Shown here piece after piece: positions 30,001 to 37,301 of a stretch of DNA of 64,000 bases (position 1 is the stretch's first letter; the number at the start of each line of letters is the position of its first letter). Location of the stretch: contig JAXQJY010000032.1 in the NCBI GenBank assembly GCA_037042185.1, positions 372,001 to 436,000 of the forward strand, read 5' to 3'. Under the pieces are notes generated by a model, which saw only the letters and a program-made list of their open reading frames with translations, was not told where the DNA came from and did no database searches. A program made the translations under genes and the position numbers. The DNA is from Sordariomycetes sp. S80-01Y (Eukaryota > Ascomycota > Sordariomycetes).

Positions 30001-33000
30001 CGTCTTGCGGTCATCCAAGGTGATAACATCGACAGCAGCGTGTCTGATCCTTGGCTCTGCATGCTTGATGGCATGCTCGACTTCGCCAGGCTCCAGGCGC
30101 TGGCCGCGGATCTTGACCTGGTTGTCCTTGCGACCAATGTACTCTAGGTTGCCTCCACCAAGATATCGGACAAGGTCGCCGGTTTTATACATCCGATATC
30201 CACTGGTGCTCCAAGACGATGGCAAGCAGGGAATGCTGTCAGGGAAGGATTGGTTCGTGAGTTCCTCGTTGTTGAGATACCCACGGGCAATTCCAGGGCC
30301 CTGGACAACAAGTTCGCCGACACATCCAATAGGCGCAAGAGTCTCGTCGCTGGGTCGAATGACCCAGCATGCCAAGTTGGTAGCAGATCCAATTATGCTG
30401 GGGGAGTCGAATTTGCTCTCAAATTGGTACGTGGCGGTCACAATACACGCCTCAGCCGGACCATAGTCTTGAATGAGTTCAACATGATCGAACCATGTAG
30501 TAAGCGTCTCTTTTGTCGGTGCCTCGCCTCCAATGATGAGCTTTTCAAGACTAGGGACTTGATCGGGGCTTATGGTCCGCAGGAAAGAGGGCGTGAAAAG
30601 TGCAGTATTGACGTTGGCCTTGTTCATGAATCCAACGATATCCTGCAGCCGCTCCGAGTCGTTCGGCACGCAGACCGTACCGCCCTGAATGAGGGTCGTG
30701 AAAATCTCAGACACGCACACGTCAAAGATATAACTCGCGAACTGCAAGACTCGAGAAGTCGCTCCCAGCTTGTGAGCCTTGCCATGGCCGTTAACGGCAC
30801 TAGAACAAAGAGCAGCATGTTCGACAACAACACCCTTAGCCTTTCCGGTTGATCCCGAAGTAAAAAGCACATATGCCGCATTACTAGGTTGCACGGATGC
30901 TGCCGAGGTTCTTATCCCTGAGGACCGCTTGAAGAAATCAGCAGAAACCTCGACCGAATGAGTCGCTAGCTCGGCGCAGGAAGTGGCCGTTGTTGGCGAA
31001 ACAATGATTACTTCAGCCGCTGTTTCGGAGATAATCTCCCTGTGACGCTCAGTGGGATGTTGCGGATCAAGAGGAACAAACGCTCCGCCAGCCTTCATGA
31101 CGGCAAGCATGGACACCACTGTCCAGAGGGACTTCTCGTAGCATATAGGAACCACAGACTCGGCTTTCACACCCTTAACCATAAGTTCCACAGCTAGAGT
31201 GCTTGAGAAGTCCTCCAGCTCGGCATAGTTGAGGCTGAGCTCACTCGAGAACACTGCTTCATGATCAGGGCTGGATAGCGCTTTGGCGGAGATCTGACTA
31301 TGGGCGCAGTCGTTTACGAGTTCGACTTTCCCATTCCACTCCTCGGCTTTCGCGACGTCCCACGAGGACGTAACGGTGATATCGCCGAGCAGTGTTTGGG
31401 AGACTTGTCCCTCGAGTAATGACGTGCTAGCGAGGAGCTGCTGCACGACATGTTCGAAATGAGCGTACAGTGCTTCGACTTGAGTGTCCAGAATCAGATG
31501 CTCGTGATAGGTGAGGCTAATCTCCACCTGATCGGCAGAGACAAAGGCCTGCAAAACGAGGGGATAGTCGACGTAGTTCTCCAATGCGCCATCCATAGCT
31601 GTCTCCCCATTTTCACCGAGTTCCACAATTGCATCTCCACCAGAAGTCTCAGCAATCGAGGCCAGGTGCTTTCTTGGTTGCACGATGAATAGATTAGAAA
31701 ACCTGCAAGCATCCTGTGCATCGTCGCTCAGCTTGGAAATGTTCTGGAGACCGAACTGCTCATAGGGGATCATATCGGTGGCTTGGTTCTGGACATAATT
31801 CAAAAACTCGGAAACCGGGTTTCGATCATCCAGACGGATACGAATGGGAACAGTTGCAATCATGACTCCAGGAACTTTGCTGAGGATAGGCTCCGAAGTC
31901 TGGCGTCCGGAGACTGTCGAGCCGAAGCAAACGTCTTCAGTTTCGCAGTACCTTGCCAGCACTATAGCCCAAGCCGCCCGCAAGACGGTTCCGGGGGTGA
32001 TATGCGTCTCGGATACTCGTGACATAGACATGACCCTTTTGGCGACCCGAGTCACGACTTGGTCCACGTTCTGGACACGAGGTGGAGGAAACATGGCAGG
32101 GCGAGCCCCGTCAAGCTCTGCTCTCCAATACTGGCTCGCAGCATTGGAGTTGAGACCCTGGGTGTAACGGATGAATCGAGAGTAGGGGGGCAGAGGCTCG
32201 GCTTCGATGCCGTGATACGCGCGATACAGTGCGTCCAAGGCGATTTTAACAGTCAGGCCGTCAAAGATGGCGTGATGGAGAACAAGAACAAAGTGAGCAC
32301 TTCCATCTCCATGCTCAAGTATACCGTAACGGCAAAGGCGGTCGCCGTAGCTAGTAGGCATGGCAGATATCTGAGCCTGGAACTCACTAACGCTGGCGCC
32401 AGCCACTGGCTGCTCCCATGTGTCATCATCTGAAATAACAGCCTGGTATGTCTGATTACCGATCAGAACCAAGCGGGACCGCAGAATCGTGCACTGTTCC
32501 ATGACAATTTTCCAAGCAGCACGGAAGCGGCGAAGATCAACGCGGTTGGGCAGCTTGTAAACGTGATGGAACTGGTATGAGCCAGGGCTTTTGGCCTCGA
32601 GAGCCATAAAGCCTTGCTGAAGGGAAGTACAGGGATACACATCCTCGATGAGGTGATTGTCCTCAATTCCGCAGTCGAATTGAGCCTGGGTGATAATTTC
32701 TTCGGCACGATCGAGGGGCAGCAGACTGAAAGGCTCAACGTCGCCCATCACTTCTTCATCGTCGACGATCTTCGCCATCGCAGCCATCTCACCAAGTTCG
32801 GGAGCTTGCATAACCGCCGCAGAAGCTAGGTGGATTCCGTGGCTGTGGGCAAGCTCCACGAGGTTGATAGTTGTAACGGAGTCTCCACCAAGATGCAGGA
32901 AGTTGTCACCTGTGCCAATCTCGCTCGGTGAAATTTTGAGCGTGTCTTTGAGGATACAGGCCCATAGCTCGCGGAGGATGAGTTCTGTCTCCGTCGAAGG

Positions 33001-36000
33001 CTTCTCATGCTGTGGAAGTGATGAGACTGGCGCCGCCAGAGACAGGACATGGGCCCTTCTCTCTGCGGTCGACATATCAAGATGTTCGGCACTGACCCCA
33101 ACGTGCTCATCCGCCGTATCCTCGGTGTCGTTCCAAGAGCACGGAGGAAGACCTGATATTGCCTTTCCCCTGAAAAACAAGGAAGACAGGTCTCCTACGG
33201 CTGACTCTTGCCACAAGCGACCAACAGCGGACAGGAAGCCAACACGGGCGTTTTGACCTCGAGTTTGTGCGCTGACATAGTTGTAGGTGGCATTAGTAGT
33301 GGCATAGATCTGGCGGAGGGGAGCGGCCAAGGTCGAGTGAGGGCCAATCTCGAGGACGACAGATGGGAACTTGTCCCCATGCAGGACTTGGGAGACAGCA
33401 GTATTGAACAAAACGCGAGATTCCATGTTAGACACCCAGTAGGCAGGGCCTACCTCATCAGGTGTCTCGACGGGCTTTCCGCTAACAGTGGAGATCAAGG
33501 TAGCCCTGGGTTTCCGCAGGGTTGATTTCGTACCGACGCCCTCCTCCAGGAGAGAGTTGAGGAACCGAGATGTTGCAGAGGCCATAATAGCTATTGAATT
33601 TTAGTAAAGAGTCCAATTGGCCACGGGAAATGAGTCACTCACGTGAATGATACGCTGCCTTCACCTTGAGTAGTCTGGCAGAAGCGCTAGCATTCGACTC
33701 CTTGATGGCGTTCATGACGTCCTGGACCGCCTTCTGAGCGCCTGCAATGGTGGTGCTGTTGGCACTGTTCTCGCAAGCCACGACAACACCGTCGTTGAGG
33801 AAGTGTGACACTTCCTTGACTCCTAGAGAAACAACAGCCATTGCACCAACATCAGCAGAGCTCTCGGCGGCCTGGCCGTAGAAGTGCGCCACCGTGATGG
33901 CTTCCTCAATGCTCAACAGACCGGCAGCATACGCAGCCGCAATCTCACCGGACGAGTGTCCGACAACGGTAGAGGGTTCAATACCGAGACGCCTGAAACA
34001 GTTGAATAGAGCAACTTGGATGGCAACCGTCAGAGGCTGTGCAAGCTCTGGAGAGTGGACACGGCTCTCCTGGTTGTCAGCGCCCTCAAGTAACTCATCT
34101 GCCGGGGTACGTAGTTAGCCACTGTACATGTTCAACTTTGTACTGGAAAGCACTTACCGGTCAAAGACCAGGAAGGGGCGTTGAGAAGCGAGCTCAGGGC
34201 CTTGTCCATGCGATCAATATCATCAGCAAAGCCTCCGTCCTCCAGAAGAAGCTCTCTTCCCATACCAGCCCACTCTGCACCTTGGCCGGAAAAGACCATG
34301 GTGATCTTAGGCGGCTGGGCTGCTGCCTGGCGGTGGGCCGACAGGTTAGTCAAGCGTCCGTCGTGGAGAATAGAGAAAGCTCGATGACGTTCAGCCTCAC
34401 GGCATTGGCCAAGAGTGTAGGCCAGATCGGACGTCCTGAAGGCATGCGACTGAACAAAGCCACGATTAGCTCTGACCTGCTGTCTCAAAGCGGAGTCACT
34501 TGGAGCCGAGAATAGGAGAAGCTCGGGCCTGAGAGGTGTGAAGGTAGGGAACACATCTCCAAGCTTTTTGAAGGCGTTTTCACCGTCCATCAGCTGCTCC
34601 AACACTCGAGAAAGATGCTGGACCAAGTCCAATACGTCTTCACGGGCGATTGAAGATGGATTGTGAGTGATCACGAATTCGACATGGTTCGTGTGGAGAT
34701 TGCCCTGGACAACGAGAGGACACTTAGAAGAAGCGTCAGTCTCTTCGTTCATTTCAGTCATTCGCTGAGAGATCCCCATAACACTGCTCTGCTCGTAGGC
34801 AGCTGCATCGAAGTGCTTCGATGGTTGGACGACGAGCATGCTGGTGAAGTCACAAGCGTCGCGCAGACCAGCGATGTTGGCAATGTTCTGGAGACCGTAC
34901 TGCTGGTATGGAACCATTTCTGCAGCATGTGACTGAACGTCTTGGAGGAACTCCGAAACTGTCTTGTTCAGGCTCATTTGAACCCTTACTGGGACAGTAG
35001 CCATCATGCAACCCGGCATCACCTCCGAGCCCACCAAGGGGACGTCGCGGTGGCTAACGGTGGAACCAAAACACACGTCCGCGGTATCGCAGTAGTGCGC
35101 CAGGACCATACTCCAGGCGGCTCGGATAGATACTGCATCAATGACCGACTGGTTCCGGTTTTGCGGGAAGGCAAGTCTCTTCCTGACCACTCGAGACACA
35201 GAGTCCACTGACTTCCCGTGAGGTGGTTGAGGGAACATTGAGCTCTTGACGCCCTGCAGTTGCCTTTCCCAGAAGTTCTGCGCAGCTTCGCGGTCAAGGT
35301 CCTGGTTGTACTTGATGAACTTAACGTATGGCTGCAAGTCCATTTTGTCGTATCCATAGTACACACGGCTCATCATGGCCGAAATGAGACCCATTGTCCA
35401 GCCATCGCTGATAGATTCATGCACGGCCCAAAGCAGATGCAGCTCCCCATCATCAGTATTTGCCAGCTGTGCCTGGCTCAATTGAGATCCGTAGGACATC
35501 TCGAGGTTCTGGAATGCCTGCACTGCAGAACGGAGGTCCTTCTCGTGCGCGATCTCCAGGGGCATTGGCCCCCGGATCACTGCTTGAACGGCAGAGCCGT
35601 CCAGAAGTACAATTCTCGTCCGCAGGTTGGAACATGAAACTGTGACTTGGTCCCAAGCACTCTTGAAAAGTTCGATATCGATGTCCTCGGGAAGTTTAAG
35701 CGCATGCTTGGCAATGTTGGAGGAAGGGTGTTTAGTCGAAGTAGCCATGAGGTCTGCCTGGTACGAAGTACACGGATACGCATCCTCGATCTGCAGATTG
35801 TCCGGCAACCCGCTGACATCGCAGAAGCGCCCCTCGGAGACAACTTCTCGGGCTTCCTGTGAGAGCAAGGAGAACGGCGCTACTTCGTCGTCCTCTACAA
35901 CTTGATCGACGCGCTCTGTCGCCTTGGCTGCAATTGCGAGGAGCCTCGGGTCGGAGAAAACATCTCCCAAGGTAAGGGGCAATCCTTGATCGCGGGCATC

Positions 36001-37301
36001 GAGGATCAGCTGCATGGCGGACACGGAATCGCCTCCCAGCTCGAGGAAGCTCGTGTCCCGCCTGATGGAGTCCATGGGTACGTTGAGGATTTCCGCCAGC
36101 GTCTCCTGGAGGTAAACCTCCCACCTGGAGCTCGGCTGCATTTTCTCGTCATCTTCGGCAACGGGAGAAGCTCCATCTCCATTCTTGACGAGAATTGTGT
36201 CGCCTGAGGAGTTTGCTGGTGAAAGTATGGATGTCTTCGAAACCGAGTTCGGGGCAGAGCGCATAGCAATCTAGGGGTGGCCATGTTAGCGAATCGGCCG
36301 TCCCACTTTTTCCAACGTCGATGTAGTTCATCAATGACAGAAGAACCTCGATCGAGAACGTACCTGGAAATACGACTGCGACGATTTAATGACAATCTGC
36401 CCATGATAGTTCCCTGGCAATGCCTTAGGATCGGAACTTCCCCTGAGCTCTGGTAGGACGATTTTGTGCTCAAGGGAGAGCGCAGCCTTGATGACTGTCG
36501 CAAGGCTAGGTTTGTCGTTAGGGACGACAAAGTCCATTGAACTGCCGATTCCACCAGAGGATGAAATTTCAAAGACACCTTGAATAGGATCCTTGTTACT
36601 GATTGCCTCCACAAGGCGTTTTGTGTAAATTGCAAAGACGGTCTGCGATCCGGCAGTGGTGTCGACATCAGCCACGATAGCAGAGTTGGCGACGCCGCTC
36701 TTCAAAGCGTGACAGGCCTCTTGTAGACCATTTAATCGCGATTGTTCATCCGTCTTGGTGAGGACGCTATGTTCGGTTAGCTTCGTGGCTACAACAGCAC
36801 GGAAGACAGGGTCTTGACTTACCTGGGTCCGGTCAGGTCATATGTTTCGGATACTTGAAATGCCAAAGTCGCGTCGCCAATTTCCTCAGGAGAGTCTTCT
36901 CGGAAAGTCTCATTTTTCTGTGCGCGCTCCCCGTCAAAGGTAGTCACGAAGCAACCCACACGCGCCTTCTGGCCGCGATAGTTCACTTGGGCTCCATCCT
37001 GGATAGCTTCGTAAGCTACCTCGAGCAAGGTCTGCTGCGCTTCAGCGAGCTGTGCTGCCCCATCTGAGGTCGTGGAACGGACTTCATCATTCAATTCGCG
37101 TTCAACATCTTGCTCCCCGCACCCGCTGCTGGCTCCAGGGAGGTGCGCAGTGAGCTTGTTCCACAGCGCTTCGGCGCCGCGAACATCTCCAGAGGCTCGC
37201 ACACCGAGTCCGCAGATGGCAAAGAGGTTATCATTTGTCGATTGGTCATTTTGGAGGCATGCGTGGCCTGCCACGGAGCTTCTGTTGTCGGAGGAGCTCA
37301 T
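1..37301 (-). CDS. Giant hybrid PKS/NRPS, peptaibol-synthetase type (3' end outside window)
   Basis: Multimodular synthetase expected to build an N-acylated linear peptide in the cytosol. I place the start at the ATG at 37301; the only in-frame extension upstream begins at a TTG. Proposed exons: 37301-36823, 36766-36364, 36270-34158, 34098-33643 and 33590 to beyond position 1. The introns are 56, 93, 59 and 52 bp, with GTAAGT, GTACGT, GTAAGT and GTGAGT donors and AG acceptors, and the phases match at every junction. Visible protein: 12,347 residues. Domain order: degenerate KS (about 1-294), T0 (core about 375), degenerate C0 (about 430-850), AT (about 860-1,340), T1 (core about 1,386), then ten C-A-T modules of about 1,085 residues each, then the start of an eleventh C domain. 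All carriers read GGDS. Module spacing is about 3.25 kb, which leaves no room for epimerase or methyltransferase domains. The final exon keeps the same frame at 33585, 26343, 16614 and 300. No offloading domain is visible because the gene leaves the window. Confidence 0.93.
205..3315 (-). other. NRPS module M10 (C-A-T, H-type)
   Basis: C1 AYPCTKLQEGL; C3 HHAVHDG at 2926-2946; A3 near 1540; A5 NGYGPAE; pocket DIGCISGIYK; carrier LSMGGDSITAI near 300. It restores the alternation after M9 and shares its pocket with M5 except at residue 278. Confidence 0.85.
3455..6590 (-). other. NRPS module M9 (C-A-T, F-type, out of alternation)
   Basis: C1 AYPCTQMQAGL; C3 HHSIFDG at 6196-6216; A3 near 4820; A5 NGWGPAE; pocket DLGFLAGCFK; carrier LSIGGDSISAI near 3550. 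It is the only F-type C domain that follows an ISAI carrier rather than an ITAI carrier, and its C1 motif (QMQAGL) departs from the xLQQGL of its class. Confidence 0.85.
6725..9860 (-). other. NRPS module M8 (C-A-T, F-type with outlier pocket)
   Basis: C1 AYPCTALQQGL; C3 HHSVFDG at 9472-9492; A3 near 8090; pocket DLGLIAILAK; carrier SLGGDSISAI near 6820. C and T domains are F-type, but the A5 segment reads NIWGPAE rather than NGWGPAE, placing Ile at 322. Leu at 278 and Leu-Ala at 330-331 are also unlike the other F modules, so it probably selects a different amino acid. Confidence 0.85.
9975..13085 (-). other. NRPS module M7 (C-A-T, H-type)
   Basis: C1 AYPCLKLQEGL; C3 HHAIHDG at 12700-12720; A3 near 11325; A5 NGYGPAE; pocket DVGMIGGIYK; carrier LRIGGDSITAI near 10070. 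It sits close to M5 and M10 in pocket composition and probably takes a related hydrophobic residue. Confidence 0.85.
13230..16380 (-). other. NRPS module M6 (C-A-T, F-type)
   Basis: C1 AFPCSPMQQGL; C3 HHSLFDG at 15994-16014; A3 near 14600; A5 NGWGPAE; pocket DMGFLAGVFK; carrier LAIGGDSISAI near 13325. This is the most typical Aib/isovaline-like pocket in the series. Confidence 0.86.
16510..19625 (-). other. NRPS module M5 (C-A-T, H-type)
   Basis: C1 AYPCVKLQEGL; C3 HHAIHDG at 19237-19257; A3 near 17860; A5 NGFGPAE; pocket DIGMISGIYK; carrier LAIGGDSITAI near 16605. The pocket differs from M10 only at residue 278 (Met versus Cys), which suggests the same substrate in both. Confidence 0.85.
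19770..22885 (-). other. NRPS module M4 (C-A-T, F-type)
   Basis: C1 AFPCTPLQQGL; C3 HHATFDG at 22510-22530; A3 near 21125; A5 NGWGPSE; pocket DMGFIAGICK; carrier LAIGGDSISTI near 19865. Small-residue pocket type. Cys replaces the usual terminal Phe at 331, a possible widening that could admit isovaline or valine. Confidence 0.85.
23005..26095 (-). other. NRPS module M3 (C-A-T, H-type)
   Basis: C1 AYPCTKLQEGL; C3 HHAIHDG at 25702-25722; A3 near 24340; A5 NGYGPAE; pocket DGGMVGGNYK; carrier LQIGGDSITAI near 23100. Met at 278 and Tyr at 331 define the H-type pocket. Substrate probably a larger hydrophobic residue; not assigned with certainty. Confidence 0.85.
26240..29390 (-). other. NRPS module M2 (C-A-T, F-type)
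   Basis: C1 AFPCTPLQQGL; C3 HHSIFDG at 28997-29017; A3 near 27595; A5 NGWGPAE; pocket DMAFVAGAFK; carrier LTIGGDSISAI near 26335. The pocket shape (F at 278, A at 301, G at 322) resembles Aib/Ala-like selection. Residue 239 is Ala where most sister modules have Gly. Confidence 0.85.
29520..32650 (-). other. NRPS module M1 (C-A-T)
   Basis: C1 motif VYPCTSLQQGF; C3 HHAIFDG at 32257-32277; A3 FTSGSTG near 30850; A5 region QDYGPAE. The ten-residue pocket read by alignment to PheA is DVSLIGDIVK. The carrier motif is LQIGGDSITAI near 29615. It follows the acyl-loading region, so its C domain should acylate the first amino acid. Its C domain is mixed in type and its pocket is unlike any other module here, so residue 1 is probably distinct. 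Confidence 0.85.
32780..33010 (-). other. Carrier domain T1 (acyl carrier after the AT)
   Basis: Motif LHLGGDSVTTINL with the Ser near 32885. The position directly after the AT and before the first intact C domain makes it the likely holder of the starter acyl group. It differs from the downstream peptidyl carriers (SITAI or SISAI) by its SVTTI sequence. Confidence 0.87.
33130..34530 (-). other. Acyltransferase (AT) domain, starter loading
   Basis: A KS-AT-type linker (RPELLLFSAPSD) is followed by VFSGQGAEWAGMG near 34290, the nucleophile elbow GHSSGE near 33955 and AYHS at the end of exon 4, which supplies the catalytic His. Two introns (34157-34099 and 33642-33591) interrupt the domain. 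The core residues are intact, so this AT probably loads an acetyl or malonyl-type unit onto T1 as the N-terminal acyl cap. The exact acyl group is inference. Confidence 0.85.
34600..35850 (-). other. Degenerate condensation domain C0
   Basis: Condensation fold opening with AYPCTSYQADLM, with the C3 position at 35401-35421 and a late segment around TSMLVVQPS. The catalytic HHxxxDG reads HESISDG: the second His, the general base or positioning residue, is Glu. All ten downstream C domains keep both His residues. C0 is therefore probably inactive in peptide bond formation. It lies between T0 and the AT, an unexpected place for a C domain. Confidence 0.82.
35880..36180 (-). other. Carrier domain T0
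   Basis: Phosphopantetheine carrier with the motif LELGGDSVSAMQL; the modifiable Ser lies near 36030. It sits between the degenerate KS and the degenerate C0. No acyl- or aminoacyl-loading domain stands directly before it, so what it carries, if anything, is unclear. Confidence 0.85.
36364..37301 (-). other. Degenerate ketosynthase (KS) remnant at the NRPS N terminus
   Basis: Exons 1-2 encode about 294 residues that align with a shortened ketosynthase. Early KS features are present: AICGLGVRASG near the start, then QQTLLEVAYEAIQDG, then ETYDLTGPS. At the position of the catalytic DTACSSS block the protein reads KTDEQSR (36738-36756), so the nucleophile Cys is Glu. The helix that follows (ACHALKSG) still looks like KS. 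The middle of the domain is shortened, and the catalytic His segments (EAHGTGT and the GH before the LIKxxLxLEH helix) are absent; that helix itself remains as VIKAALSLEH. Condensing activity is therefore very unlikely. It may be a structural or docking remnant of the KS that opens typical peptaibol synthetases. Confidence 0.8.

Noticed and set aside
1-32650. Possible epimerase, N-methyltransferase or cyclisation domains in the modules
   Set aside because: Carrier-to-carrier spacing is about 3.25 kb throughout, which is filled by C, A and T. No extra HHxxxDG or methyltransferase motif was found between A and T.
205-32650. Assignment to a known product such as efrapeptin or leucinostatin
   Set aside because: The hand-read pockets do not reproduce a known residue order; for example, M1 and M3 differ where efrapeptin would need the same residue. 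The rest of the gene lies outside the window.
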